From REEB95 sp963785735 (GTDB taxonomy: Bacteria > Pseudomonadota > Alphaproteobacteria > ATCC43930 > CGMCC-115725): 64,000 nt of DNA. The notes under the pieces were generated by a model that saw nothing but the letters and a program-made list of their open reading frames with translations, made no database searches and was not told where the DNA came from. The position numbers and the translations under genes were made by a program. Positions 33,129 through 42,413 of the stretch are shown here, piece by piece (position 1 is the first letter of the stretch; every line of letters starts with the position of its first letter). The DNA lies in assembly GCA_963785735.1 (NCBI GenBank), contig CAWAWJ010000001.1:1-64000 (forward strand). Reading direction: 5' to 3'.

Positions 33129-33860
33129 ATGGCGCAGAAAGGCTCTTGGCCCTCGGGGGGCCGCATGGGCGCCGGCGTCCGGGACGGCGGCGGCCGGCGC
33201 GAGGCGGTCCGGGTCAAGACCGCGGGCAAGCGCAAGGCCTCATCGACCCAATGGCTGCAACGCCAGCTCAACGACCCCTATGTGGCCGAAGCCAAGCGGC
33301 AAGGCTACCGCTCGCGCTCCGCCTTCAAGCTGCTCGAACTCAACGACCGCTATCACGTGCTGAAGCCGGGACAGCGCGTGGTCGATCTGGGCTGCGCGCC
33401 CGGCGGCTGGACGCAGGTGGCGGTGGAGCGCGTGGGAGTGAAAAAGGGCAAGGGCCGCGTCCTCGGCGTCGATGTGCTGGAGACCGAACCCATCGACGGC
33501 GCCGATATCCTGAAGCTCGATTTTCTCAGCCTGGGCGCGCTCGAGGCGGTCAAGGCCGCGCTCGGCGGCAATGCCGATGTCGTGCTATCCGACATGGCGG
33601 CCAACGCCTCGGGTCATCAGCAGACCGACCATATTCGAATCGTGGCGCTGGCCGAGGCGGCCTATGATTTCGCCGCCGACGTGCTGGCCCCGGGCGGCAG
33701 CTTCGTCTGCAAGGTTTACCAAGGCGGGGCCGAGGGCGAGTTGTTGCAGCGCCTGAAGCGCGATTTCGCTGAAATCCGCCATGCCAAGCCCCCCGCCAGC
33801 CGGTCCGAATCGGCCGAGGTTTATCTGGTCGCCAAGGGTTATCTTCGTAAACGCAAGTGA
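33129..33860 (+). CDS. rlmE: 23S rRNA (uridine(2552)-2'-O)-methyltransferase
   Basis: FtsJ/RrmJ-type SAM methyltransferase, 243 aa. Motifs: YRSRSAFKLLELNDRY, VVDLGCAPGGWTQVA (SAM), VVLSDMAANASGH (catalytic Asp) and FVCKVYQGGAE (catalytic Lys). The basic N-terminal extension (about 30 residues, GGRREAVRVKTAGKRK) is common in alphaproteobacterial forms. Modifies the ribosomal A loop. Confidence 0.94.
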   Translation: MAQKGSWPSGGRMGAGVRDGGGRREAVRVKTAGKRKASSTQWLQRQLNDPYVAEAKRQGYRSRSAFKLLELNDRYHVLKPGQRVVDLGCAPGGWTQVAVERVGVKKGKGRVLGVDVLETEPIDGADILKLDFLSLGALEAVKAALGGNADVVLSDMAANASGHQQTDHIRIVALAEAAYDFAADVLAPGGSFVCKVYQGGAEGELLQRLKRDFAEIRHAKPPASRSESAEVYLVAKGYLRKRK

Positions 33861-33949
33861 GCCATGCGGCCTGCCCCCTTCCCTTCAGGGTCCGGACGTG
33901 TATTATGCGGCGCCAACCTTGATCCCAGTTGGGATTTGCGGGAGGCAGC

Positions 33950-35410
33950 ATGGAAATCCGTCAGGCGCTCACTTTCGACGATGTCCTGCTGGTGCCCGCC
34001 GCCTCCTCCGTCCTCCCCGCCGATACCGACACCAAGACCCGCCTGACCCGCACGGTCAGCCTCGGCATTCCGCTGATCTCCGCCGCCATGGACACGGTGA
34101 CCGAGAGCGCGCTCGCCATCGCCATGGCTCAATCGGGCGGCCTCGGCATCATCCACCGCAATCTCGGCATCGACGAACAGGCGCAGGAAGTGCGCAAGGT
34201 GAAGAAATTCGAGGCCGGCATGGTGGTGAACCCGGTCACCATCCATCCCGAGGCGACGCTTGCCGACGCGTTGAAGCTCATGGCCGATAACCGCATCTCC
34301 GGCATCCCGGTGGTCGAGCGCAAAACCGGCAAGCTGGTCGGCATCGTCACCAACCGCGACGTGCGTTTTGCTTCCAACCCCAACCAGCCGGTCTCAGAAC
34401 TGATGACCACCAAGGTCATCACCGTGCGCGAGAACGTGAAGCGCGAGGAAGCCAAGAAGCTGCTGCACCAGCACCGGATCGAGAAACTCCTGGTGGTGGA
34501 CGGGGATTACCGCTGCGTCGGGCTCATCACCGTCAAGGACATCGAGAAATCTCAGAAATTCCCCAACGCCACCAAGGACGACCACGGCCGCTTGCGCGTC
34601 GGCGCCGCCACCGGCACCGGCGAGGACGGGGTGAAGCGCGCGGAAAAGCTGTTCGAGGCGGGCGTCGATGTGCTGGTGGTCGACACCGCGCATGGCCATT
34701 CGGCGCGCGTGCTCGACGCGGTGAAGAAGATAAGGCGGCTTTCAAACTACACCCAGATCGTCGCCGGCAACATCGCGACGGCCGGCGGCGCCCAGGCGCT
34801 GATCGACGCCGGCGCGGACGCGGTCAAGGTCGGCATCGGCCCGGGCTCGATCTGCACCACCCGCATCGTTGCCGGCGTCGGCGTGCCGCAATTGACCGCC
34901 ATTCTCGACGTGGTCGAGGTTTGCCATAAGCAAAACGTGCCGGTGATCGCCGATGGCGGGGTCAAGTTCTCGGGCGATCTCGCCAAGGCCATCGCCGCCG
35001 GCGCCGATTGCGTGATGCTGGGCTCGCTCTTCGCCGGCACCGACGAGAGCCCGGGCGAGGTGTTCCTCTATCAGGGCCGCTCCTATAAATCCTACCGCGG
35101 GATGGGTTCGGTGGGCGCGATGGCGCGCGGCTCGGCCGACCGCTATTTCCAGCAAGAGGTCCAGAACGAATTGAAGCTGGTGCCCGAGGGTGTCGAGGGC
35201 CGCGTGCCGCATAAGGGACCGGTCGGCAATGTCGTCCATCAGCTGATCGGCGGCTTGAAGGCCGCCATGGGCTATACCGGAAATAAAACCATTTCGGACA
35301 TGCAGAAGAATTCCCATTTCGTGCGCATCACCGGGGCCGGCTTGCGCGAAAGCCATGTCCACGACATCGCCATCACCCGTGAATCGCCGAATTACCGGCA
35401 GGAACTGTGA
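33950..35410 (+). CDS. guaB: IMP dehydrogenase
   Basis: First committed step of GMP synthesis, IMP to XMP. 486 aa. Two CBS domains lie at about residues 90-205; catalytic Cys302 is in GPGSICTTRIV, and the flap region has YRGMGSVGAM. ATG 33950 has GGAGG at 33941-33945. It overlaps the next gene by 4 nt, and guaA follows it, so the pathway genes are clustered around rsmB. Confidence 0.96.
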   Translation: MEIRQALTFDDVLLVPAASSVLPADTDTKTRLTRTVSLGIPLISAAMDTVTESALAIAMAQSGGLGIIHRNLGIDEQAQEVRKVKKFEAGMVVNPVTIHPEATLADALKLMADNRISGIPVVERKTGKLVGIVTNRDVRFASNPNQPVSELMTTKVITVRENVKREEAKKLLHQHRIEKLLVVDGDYRCVGLITVKDIEKSQKFPNATKDDHGRLRVGAATGTGEDGVKRAEKLFEAGVDVLVVDTAHGHSARVLDAVKKIRRLSNYTQIVAGNIATAGGAQALIDAGADAVKVGIGPGSICTTRIVAGVGVPQLTAILDVVEVCHKQNVPVIADGGVKFSGDLAKAIAAGADCVMLGSLFAGTDESPGEVFLYQGRSYKSYRGMGSVGAMARGSADRYFQQEVQNELKLVPEGVEGRVPHKGPVGNVVHQLIGGLKAAMGYTGNKTISDMQKNSHFVRITGAGLRESHVHDIAITRESPNYRQEL

Positions 35411-36744
35411 CGCCGGGGGCCCGGGTCGAAGCCGCCATCGGCCTGCTGAACGACATTGAAAAGGGCCGCGCGCCCGCCGACGACACCGTCGCCACGTATT
35501 TTCGCCGCCACCGTTTCGCCGGGGTCCAGGACCGGGCCGCGATCTCGAGCCACATCTATGCCGTGCTGCGCCACCGCGCCTTGCTCGATTGGTGGATCGC
35601 CCGGGCCGGCAATGGGCTCGAGCCCAGCGCGCGCAAACGCATGCTGGCGGCGCTGAAGCTGATCGAGCGCTGGACCCCGGAGGAAATGAACCGCGCCTGC
35701 GACGGCGACCGCTTCCGCCCCGGCGCGATCTCGAACGAGGAAGCGGCGATGCTGGCGGCAATGCCGGAGGGCGCGGGGCTTCATAAGGACATGCCGCCCG
35801 AAGTCGCGGGCAATTACCCCGCCTGGCTCGGACCATATCTCCAAGCCGCGCTGGGGGAGAATTTGGCGAAGGAGATGGAGGCGCTCAACGGCGAGGCGGC
35901 GCTCGATCTGCGCGCCAATGCGCTCAAGACCGACCGCGACAAGGCCCTGGCCGCCTTGAAGCGCGAGGGCATCGGGGTGACGCCGACGCCGCTTTCGCCT
36001 TTGGGCCTGCGCGTCTTCGAGCGCATTCCGCTGTCGACCTTCGATATCTTCAAGAAGGGATTTATCGAGGTGCAGGACGAGGCCTCGCAGATCGCGGCGC
36101 TCTTGGCCGATGCGCGGCCGGGCATGCGGGTGGTGGATTTCTGTGCCGGCGCCGGCGGCAAGACCCTGGCGCTCGCCGCAGCGATGAAAAACCGCGGCCA
36201 TCTGGTGGCCTGCGATACCTCGGAAAAGCGGCTCGAACGCGCGACCGAGCGCTTGCGCCGCGCCGGGGCCAGCATCGTGCAGCGCGTGCCCCTGTCGAGC
36301 GAGCGCGACAAATGGGTGAAGAAGCACGCCCAAGGCTTCGACCGCGTTTTCGTGGACGCGCCCTGCTCCGGCACCGGCACCTGGCGGCGCAACCCCGACG
36401 CCAAATGGCGCTTGCGGCCCAAGGATGTGGAAGAGCTGGCCGTGCTCCAGGCCGGGATACTCGACAGCGCCCAGCGCCTGGTGAAGCCGGGCGGGCGGCT
36501 GATCTACGCGACCTGTTCGCTTCTGAAAGAGGAGGACGAGACGCAGATCGAGAATTTCCTTGGCCTCCACGCCGATTTTTCGCTCAAGCCCATCGGCGAG
36601 GTCTGGCGCGAGACCATCGGCGGCGAGTCGCCGCATGCGGGCGACACGTTGCGCCTCACCCCGGCGCGCGACGGCACCGACGGATTCTTCGTCGCGGTGA
36701 TGGAGCGCAAGGCTGTTGCGCCCAAGCCCGGGCCTCAAGGATGA
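35407..36744 (+). CDS. RsmB/NOP family rRNA cytosine-C5 methyltransferase
   Basis: 445 aa. The N-terminal NusB-like helical region (VEAAIGLLNDIEKGRAP) is followed by a SAM domain: VVDFCAGAGGKTLALA, DAPCSGTGTWRRNPD and YATCSLLKEED, with both Cys of the family present. GTG 35407 overlaps the guaB stop (GTGA). Probably methylates 16S rRNA; assignment to RsmB over related members is likely but not proved. Between guaB and guaA. Confidence 0.9.
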   Translation: MTPGARVEAAIGLLNDIEKGRAPADDTVATYFRRHRFAGVQDRAAISSHIYAVLRHRALLDWWIARAGNGLEPSARKRMLAALKLIERWTPEEMNRACDGDRFRPGAISNEEAAMLAAMPEGAGLHKDMPPEVAGNYPAWLGPYLQAALGENLAKEMEALNGEAALDLRANALKTDRDKALAALKREGIGVTPTPLSPLGLRVFERIPLSTFDIFKKGFIEVQDEASQIAALLADARPGMRVVDFCAGAGGKTLALAAAMKNRGHLVACDTSEKRLERATERLRRAGASIVQRVPLSSERDKWVKKHAQGFDRVFVDAPCSGTGTWRRNPDAKWRLRPKDVEELAVLQAGILDSAQRLVKPGGRLIYATCSLLKEEDETQIENFLGLHADFSLKPIGEVWRETIGGESPHAGDTLRLTPARDGTDGFFVAVMERKAVAPKPGPQG

Positions 36745-38315
36745 TGGCCACGCCCATGACCGCGCCCGCGACCGACAAGGTTCTGATCCTCGATTTCGGC
36801 AGCCAGGTGACCCAGCTCATCGCGAGGCGGGTGCGCGAAAGCGGCGTCTATTGCGAGATCCATCCCTTCGCCATGGACGAAGCCAAGCTCAAGGCCTTCG
36901 GCGCCAAGGCGGTGATTCTGTCGGGCGGCCCCGCTTCGGTGCATGTGGATCAGTCGCCGCGTGCCCCCGACGCCGTGTTCAAGCTCGACGTGCCCGTGCT
37001 CGGCATCTGCTATGGCGAGCAGACCATGTGCGCGCAACTGGGCGGCCGCGTCTCGCCTTCCGATCACCGCGAATTCGGCCGCGCCTTGCTCGAAATCACC
37101 GGGGATTGCGATCTCTTTCACGGCCTGTGGAAAAAGGGCGCGCGCGAGCAGGTGTGGATGAGCCATGGCGACCGGGTCGACCAGTTGCCCCCCGGATTCA
37201 AGGTGGTGGGCGTAAGCGACGGCGCGCCTTTCGCCGCCATCGCCGATGACAAGCGGCGTTTCTACGGCGTGCAATTCCATCCCGAGGTGGTGCACACGCC
37301 GCATGGCGCGGCGCTCTTGAGGAATTTCACCCACCGCGTCGCGGGGCTCAAAGGCGATTGGAGCATGGCCGCCTTCAAGAACCAGGCGATCGCGCGCGCG
37401 CGCCAGCAGATAGGCAAGGGCAAGGTAATCTGCGGACTTTCGGGCGGCGTCGATTCCTCGGTCGCGGCGGTGCTGCTGCACGAGGCGGTGGGGCCGCAGC
37501 TCACCTGCATCTATGTCGATACCGGCCTCATGCGCGCGGGCGAAAGCCGGGAAGTGGTGAGCCTGTTCCGCGGCCAGTACAACATCCCGCTGGTGCATCG
37601 CGACGCGAGCGATCTGTTCCTCAAGAAACTCGCCGGCGTCACCGACCCGGAACAGAAACGCAAGATCATCGGCGCCACTTTCATCGACGTGTTCGACGAG
37701 GAAGCGCACAAGATCGGCGGCGCCAAGTTCCTGGCCCAGGGCACGCTCTATCCCGACGTGATCGAATCGGTGAGCTTCTCCGGCGGGCCTTCCGCCACCA
37801 TCAAGTCGCACCACAATGTCGGCGGCTTGCCCGAGCGCATGAAATTGAAGCTGGTCGAGCCGTTGCGCGAACTCTTCAAGGACGAGGTGCGCGAGCTTGG
37901 CCGCGAGTTGGGCTTGCCCGACAGCATGGTGAAGCGCCATCCCTTCCCCGGCCCCGGCCTCGCCATCCGCATTCCCGGCGAGGTGACGCGCGCGAAGCTC
38001 GACATATTGCGCAAGGCCGACACGATTTACTTGGAGGAAATCCGCAACGCCGGGCTCTATGACGCGATCTGGCAGGCCTTTGCCGTTCTCTTGCCGGTGA
38101 AGACCGTGGGCGTGATGGGCGACGAGCGCAGCTACGATCAGGTCTGCGCGCTCCGCGCCGTGACCTCGACCGACGGCATGACCGCGGATTATTACCCCTT
38201 CCCGCACGAACTGCTGGGCCGCGTGGCGACCCGCATCATCAACGAGGTCAAGGGCATCAACCGCGTGGTTTACGACGTGACCTCGAAACCGCCCGGCACC
38301 ATCGAATGGGAATAA
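36741..38315 (+). CDS. guaA: GMP synthase (glutamine-hydrolysing)
   Basis: Converts XMP to GMP. 524 aa. Glutaminase part: GICYGEQTM with the nucleophilic Cys and HPEVVHT. ATP-pyrophosphatase part: SGGVDSSVAAVLL. Dimerisation domain ends in KPPGTIEWE. ATG 36741 overlaps the stop of the methyltransferase (ATGA); ATG 36756 is an alternative that would shorten the tail by five residues. Confidence 0.96.
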   Translation: MMATPMTAPATDKVLILDFGSQVTQLIARRVRESGVYCEIHPFAMDEAKLKAFGAKAVILSGGPASVHVDQSPRAPDAVFKLDVPVLGICYGEQTMCAQLGGRVSPSDHREFGRALLEITGDCDLFHGLWKKGAREQVWMSHGDRVDQLPPGFKVVGVSDGAPFAAIADDKRRFYGVQFHPEVVHTPHGAALLRNFTHRVAGLKGDWSMAAFKNQAIARARQQIGKGKVICGLSGGVDSSVAAVLLHEAVGPQLTCIYVDTGLMRAGESREVVSLFRGQYNIPLVHRDASDLFLKKLAGVTDPEQKRKIIGATFIDVFDEEAHKIGGAKFLAQGTLYPDVIESVSFSGGPSATIKSHHNVGGLPERMKLKLVEPLRELFKDEVRELGRELGLPDSMVKRHPFPGPGLAIRIPGEVTRAKLDILRKADTIYLEEIRNAGLYDAIWQAFAVLLPVKTVGVMGDERSYDQVCALRAVTSTDGMTADYYPFPHELLGRVATRIINEVKGINRVVYDVTSKPPGTIEWE

Positions 38316-38421
38316 CGGGCTCGCGGGAATGAGCGCGTTCAGAATGATTTGATCCCACAACGCTTGACGGCGCGGGCGGTTGCTGGTCCCCTTGGCGCAA
38401 GAAACCAACGGGGAGGAAAAC

Positions 38422-39060
38422 ATGTTTCGCGTTCGCCATATGTTGCCGTTTGCCGTGCTTGCCGCCTTGCTGGGTGCGGCATCGCCCGGCCATGCCCAGA
38501 CCATCATCGACGAATGGCCGAGCGTGAAGGCGCCGCCCGCGCCCGAGCTTGCCGCCGTCACCGTCGATCCCAAGACCACCGCCCTGCTGGAGCTCGATTT
38601 CATCAAGCAGACCTGCAACAACGATCGCCGGCCGCGTTGCGTCGCGTCCCTGCCGAAGGCGAAGAAATTCCTCGACGAGGCCCGGGCGCATGGAATGTTC
38701 GTCGTCTACAGCATCGTCCGCGGCATGGCGACCGCCGCCGATATCCTGCCGGATGTCACTCCCAAGGGGAATGAGCCGGTCATTTCGGGCGAGCTGGACA
38801 AATTCGAAGGCAGCAATCTCGACAAGATTCTGAAGGATCATGGCATCACGACCGTTATCGTCAACGGCACCTCGGCGCAAGGCGCCATCATGTATACCGG
38901 AAGCGCCGCGGTGATTCATGGCTACAAGGTGATCGTGCCGGTGGACGGCGTTTCGGCCGAGAACGCTTATACCGAACAATACGTGGCCTATAATTTCCTC
39001 CACGCGCCCGTGATCGCGGGCAAAGTGACTCTGACCAGCTTCGGCATGATGAAGTTCTGA
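38422..39060 (+). CDS. Exported isochorismatase-like protein with Ser in place of the catalytic Cys
   Basis: 212 aa with a signal peptide (MFRVRHMLPFAVLAALLGAA..., cleavage near GHAQ). The isochorismatase-like fold shows the first-strand Asp59 (LLELDF) and Lys127 (ELDKFEGSNL), but at the position of the nucleophilic Cys there is Ser151 in VNGTSAQGAIMYTG. Four other Cys occur early (near KQTC and RRPRC). Reaction is unknown; it could be a non-hydrolase relative. GGGGAGG precedes ATG 38422. A strong terminator follows. Confidence 0.8.
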   Translation: MFRVRHMLPFAVLAALLGAASPGHAQTIIDEWPSVKAPPAPELAAVTVDPKTTALLELDFIKQTCNNDRRPRCVASLPKAKKFLDEARAHGMFVVYSIVRGMATAADILPDVTPKGNEPVISGELDKFEGSNLDKILKDHGITTVIVNGTSAQGAIMYTGSAAVIHGYKVIVPVDGVSAENAYTEQYVAYNFLHAPVIAGKVTLTSFGMMKF

Positions 39061-39084
39061 GGCCGGAACCGGCCGGGAATTATC

Positions 39085-39116
39085 GAAGGGGAGCCAGCCG
39101 GCTCCCCTTCATTTTT
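39085..39116 (+). terminator. Rho-independent terminator after the isochorismatase-like gene
   Basis: GAAGGGGAGCC (39085-39095) and GGCTCCCCTTC (39100-39110) form a perfect 11-bp stem with loop AGCC, followed by ATTTTT. The end of the convergent aldolase gene lies inside it. Confidence 0.92.
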
Positions 39117-39804
39117 CCGCTCGGCCGCGGCGCAGCACGTAGTCGAAAACGTTCCGGTGGGCTTCGGCGCGGTTCATGTGGTCGCCCTTGGCGCGCGCAT
39201 CGACCGGATCGGCCAGCAGCTTGGCGCCACCCGCGCTTTCGGCCAGAAGCTGCATACGGCAGGCATCCTCGAGCTTGAGCGCGAGCCATACCGCCTCTTC
39301 CAGGCTGCGTCCGCAAGTGACGATGCCGTGATTGCGCAGGATAAGCGCATCGAACGCGCCGAGGCACTTGGCCACTTCCTCCCCGCGCGGCTTGGTGGTG
39401 ATGAGATCGGTGGTCTCGGAAAAGACCGGCAAGCCCTTGTGGAACACCGCGCCGCTATGGCTCACCGCCTGGAGCGGCTTGCCCAGCGACGAGAACGCCA
39501 CCGCATGGCGGGGATGGGTGTGCACCACCGCCATGACATCGGGCCGCGCGCGCAGGATTTCGGAATGGATGAACACCTCGCTGTGGCGTTTCATCGTGCC
39601 CGCGACCTTCTCGCCGGCGAGATTGACGGTGATGACGGTCTTGGGGCCGATCTCTTCCAGCCCGATGCCGGAGGGCTTCATGAGGAAACGCGCGGGCTCG
39701 CCCGGCAGCCGCGCCGAAACATGGCCGGCGGTGTAATCGCCCTGGCCTTCCAGCGCCAGCACGCGGCCGGCCTCGGCCAGGGTTTTCCTCAAAATGTCGG
39801 TCAT
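39109..39804 (-). CDS. Class II aldolase/adducin family protein
   Basis: 231 aa, cytosolic. Metal-binding pattern HTHPRH near residue 95 and NHGIVTCG near residue 158, with SARLPG and MKPSGIGLEEI at the phosphate/glycine loop. Family members cleave sugar phosphates or decarboxylate; substrate here is unknown. Same strand and 21 nt from an acyl-CoA dehydrogenase and a crotonase, an unusual company for a sugar aldolase. Confidence 0.88.
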   Translation of the reverse strand: MTDILRKTLAEAGRVLALEGQGDYTAGHVSARLPGEPARFLMKPSGIGLEEIGPKTVITVNLAGEKVAGTMKRHSEVFIHSEILRARPDVMAVVHTHPRHAVAFSSLGKPLQAVSHSGAVFHKGLPVFSETTDLITTKPRGEEVAKCLGAFDALILRNHGIVTCGRSLEEAVWLALKLEDACRMQLLAESAGGAKLLADPVDARAKGDHMNRAEAHRNVFDYVLRRGRAEK

Positions 39805-39825
39805 CGCCTCTCCCGGCGGGACGAA

Positions 39826-41016
39826 CTAATAAGAACGCGGCAAGCCCAGCACATGCTCGGCGAGATAGGCCAGCACAAGATTGGTCGAAATGGGCGCCAC
39901 CTGGAACAGCCGGGTTTCGCGCCATTTGCGCTCGATGTCGTATTCGCGCGCGAAGCCGAAACCGCCATGGGTCTGGAGACAGGATTCGGCGGCGTGCCAA
40001 GAGGCGTCGGCCGCCAGGAGCTTGGCCATGTTGGCTTCGGGCCCGCAAGCCGATCCGGCGTCGAACAGCGCCGAAGCCTTCCTCACCATCAGATCGGCGG
40101 ATTCGGTTTCGGCATAGGCGCGGGCGATGGGGAATTGCACACCCTGGTTCCGGCCGATCGGGCGGTCGAACACCTCGCGGCTCTTGGCGTAGTCCACGGC
40201 CTTGCGGATGAACCAGCGCGCATCGCCCACCGCCTCGGCCGCGATCAGGATGCGCTCGGCGTTCATGCCGTCGAGGATGTAGCGGAAGCCCTGGCCTTCC
40301 TCGCCGATCAGGTTTTCCGCCGGCACCTCAAGATCGTCGAAGAAAATCTCGGTGGTGTTGTGATTGATCATGGCGGGGAGTGGCTTGATGGTGACGCCGT
40401 TGCCGCGCGCCTGATCGAGATCGACCAGGAACACCGACAGCCCGTCGCCGCGCTTTTCCACCTTTTCGACCGGCGTGGTGCGCGCCAAGAGCAGCATGAG
40501 ATCGGAATGCAGAGCGCGCGAGGTCCATACCTTCTGCCCGCGCACCACGTATTTGTCGCCGCGCTTCTCGGCCCTGGTCTTGAGCTTTAACGTGTCGCTG
40601 CCGGTCGAGGGCTCGGTCACGCCGAAGGCCTGGAGCCGCAATTCGCCCGAGGCGAGCTTCGGGAGATAGCGTTGCTTCTGCTTGGCGTTTCCATGCCGGA
40701 GCAGCGTGCCCATGATGTAGATCTGGGCGTGGCAGGCGCCGGCGTTGCAGCCGGCGGCGTGAATTTCCTCGAGGATCACCGAAGCCGCGCGCAAATTGAG
40801 GCCGGCCCCGCCATATTCCTCGGGAATGAGCGCGCCGAGATAGCCCGCCTTGGTGAGCGCGCCGACGAATTCCGTGGGATAAGCCTGCTGCTCCTCGCAA
40901 GCCCGCCAATAGGCTCCGGGAAAGCCCTCGCAGATGCGGCGCACCGCGGCGCGGATTTCGGGAAAATCCTCGCCCAGCGACATCGCGGCCGGGGCTTTGC
41001 CGGTGGCGTCCATCAT
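39826..41016 (-). CDS. Acyl-CoA dehydrogenase family protein lacking the usual EGT motif
   Basis: 396 aa. FAD and substrate motifs: FGVTEPSTGSDTLKL, KVWTSRALHSDLML, REVFDRPIGRNQGVQFPIA and THGGFGFAREYDIERKWRE. At the place of the common catalytic Glu (EGTNE) it reads QVAPISTNLVLAY, so the base is elsewhere or the reaction differs, as in a recognised divergent branch ending in LGLPRSY. Two ATGs in tandem at 41016 and 41013; the first was kept. It follows the crotonase stop by 10 nt. Confidence 0.87.
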   Translation of the reverse strand: MMDATGKAPAAMSLGEDFPEIRAAVRRICEGFPGAYWRACEEQQAYPTEFVGALTKAGYLGALIPEEYGGAGLNLRAASVILEEIHAAGCNAGACHAQIYIMGTLLRHGNAKQKQRYLPKLASGELRLQAFGVTEPSTGSDTLKLKTRAEKRGDKYVVRGQKVWTSRALHSDLMLLLARTTPVEKVEKRGDGLSVFLVDLDQARGNGVTIKPLPAMINHNTTEIFFDDLEVPAENLIGEEGQGFRYILDGMNAERILIAAEAVGDARWFIRKAVDYAKSREVFDRPIGRNQGVQFPIARAYAETESADLMVRKASALFDAGSACGPEANMAKLLAADASWHAAESCLQTHGGFGFAREYDIERKWRETRLFQVAPISTNLVLAYLAEHVLGLPRSY

Positions 41017-41026
41017 CGGCCCCCCG

Positions 41027-41821
41027 TCATCGGCCGGTGAAGCGGGCTTTCCGCTTCTCGTTGAAGGCTTTGATGCCCTCGCGCCGGTCCTCGCTCCCGA
41101 CCAAGCGCTCATAGCATTCGATCTCGAACGCCATGGCTTTATCGAGCGGCAAATGTTGTCCTCCATGGACGGCGCGCCGGGCCTGGCGCACCGCCAAGGG
41201 CGCGTTGGCGGCGATAGCGCGCGATATCGCGAGCGTCTCGTCCATCAGTTTCGCGGGCTCGCACAGCTTGTTGACGACGCCCCAGGACAAGGCCTCTTCG
41301 GCGGAGAATGGCTTGCCGGCCAGGATGATCTCCTTGGCGCGCCGCTCGCCCGCGGCCCGGGCCAGGGTTTGCGTGCCGCCCGCGCCCGGCATTAGACCGA
41401 GCGTGGTCTCGGTCAGCGCGAAGCGCGCGGTCTTCGCCGCATAGGCGAAGTCGCAGGCCAGAATCAGCTCCAGCCCGCCGGCGAAGGCCGCGCCATTGAC
41501 CGCGGCGATCACCGGCACCGGGCAGTCAAGCAGCATCGCCTGTTCGCGTTCGATGATTTTGTGCTGGTCGCGCCAAGCCTCGTCGCTCATGCCGTCGCGC
41601 TCCTTCAAATCGGCGCCGGCGCAGAAGGCGCGGCCGCCCGCGCCGGTGAGGATGACGCAACGGGTCTCGCCGGGAGAGGCCGCGAGCCCGGTCCAGAGAT
41701 CGAGCAGCTCCTGCATCATGCGGGTGTTGAAGGCGTTGGCGAATGCTGGACGATTCAAGGTTACGCGCTTGAGCCCGGGCTCCGGCGTCTCGACCAGGAT
41801 CGTTTCGTGGATTTTTGCCAT
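41027..41821 (-). CDS. Enoyl-CoA hydratase/isomerase family protein
   Basis: 264 aa crotonase. Oxyanion-hole segments AFCAGADLKER and NGAAFAGGLELILACD; the catalytic region TETTLGLMPGAGGTQ keeps both the acidic residues of hydratases (Glu in TETTLG). Likely hydrates an enoyl-CoA from the neighbouring dehydrogenase. Leads the three-gene group 41821-39109 on the minus strand. Confidence 0.9.
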   Translation of the reverse strand: MAKIHETILVETPEPGLKRVTLNRPAFANAFNTRMMQELLDLWTGLAASPGETRCVILTGAGGRAFCAGADLKERDGMSDEAWRDQHKIIEREQAMLLDCPVPVIAAVNGAAFAGGLELILACDFAYAAKTARFALTETTLGLMPGAGGTQTLARAAGERRAKEIILAGKPFSAEEALSWGVVNKLCEPAKLMDETLAISRAIAANAPLAVRQARRAVHGGQHLPLDKAMAFEIECYERLVGSEDRREGIKAFNEKRKARFTGR

Positions 41822-41874
41822 CCGCCCGGATGGTGGGGACGCCGCCCCGCGCCGTCAAGCCGCTCGGGACCGGA

Positions 41875-42102
41875 TCAGACGTAGCACCAGGGCGAACGGC
41901 TCAGCAACTCGCTGGTCGCTTCGCGCACCGCCTGCCAGGCGGCATGGGCCAACTCGTCGCCCACTTCGCTCGCGCGTTGGGCGCGGGCGCCGGCGAAATC
42001 AACCGCGGACCGGCCGTATTTGGCCGCCAGATTCTCGGCGATGCGGGCGGTTTCCTCGGGCCGGAGGAAATTCGTGTCGGCTTGCGTGAAAGCGGAAGTC
42101 AT
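41875..42102 (-). CDS. Small conserved-looking protein of unknown function
   Basis: 75 residues from ATG 42102: TSAFTQADTNFLRPEETARIAENLAAKYG... then a helix with AHAAWQAVREATSELL, ending SPWCYV. GGAAG precedes the start. No membrane segment or signal. I do not recognise a family. It is read on the same strand as, and upstream of, the crotonase. Confidence 0.5.
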   Translation of the reverse strand: MTSAFTQADTNFLRPEETARIAENLAAKYGRSAVDFAGARAQRASEVGDELAHAAWQAVREATSELLSRSPWCYV

Positions 42103-42413
42103 ACGGGCAGCTTCCGGGGATTGTCCGGATGCGTCAAGGTAAATACCGGAATTAACCAAGTAAAATAGCGAGTGGCCTGAGTTGTTATCGTTAATATCCC
42201 CAGCTTCTTAAGTAATTCCCCGCCGGGCGGCTAAGGTTAAGCGGACGCGCGGGTGGCGGCGCGGGCCGCGGCGGTTTAGCCAAGCGGAATCAGGGGATTT
42301 CCCCGCTCGCCCATGCTCGACACTGGTAAACGCGCGGTTCTTCGGACATTCTAAGCGCGCTTCGCCGGGCAAAAAGAACGCAAGGCACAATCAAATGGCG
42401 AAGGGGAGACGCG
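42103..42413. other. Intergenic region before Liv cluster 2
   Basis: About 310 bp. The left part is AT-rich (AAGTAAAATAGCG and GTTAATATCC), suited to divergent promoters; the right part holds AAGGGGAG, the Shine-Dalgarno for LivH-2. No gene or clear hairpin terminator was found. Confidence 0.35.

Noticed and set aside
36735..38621. 628-codon minus-strand frame opposite guaA
   Set aside because: Antisense shadow of guaA, with no recognisable domain.
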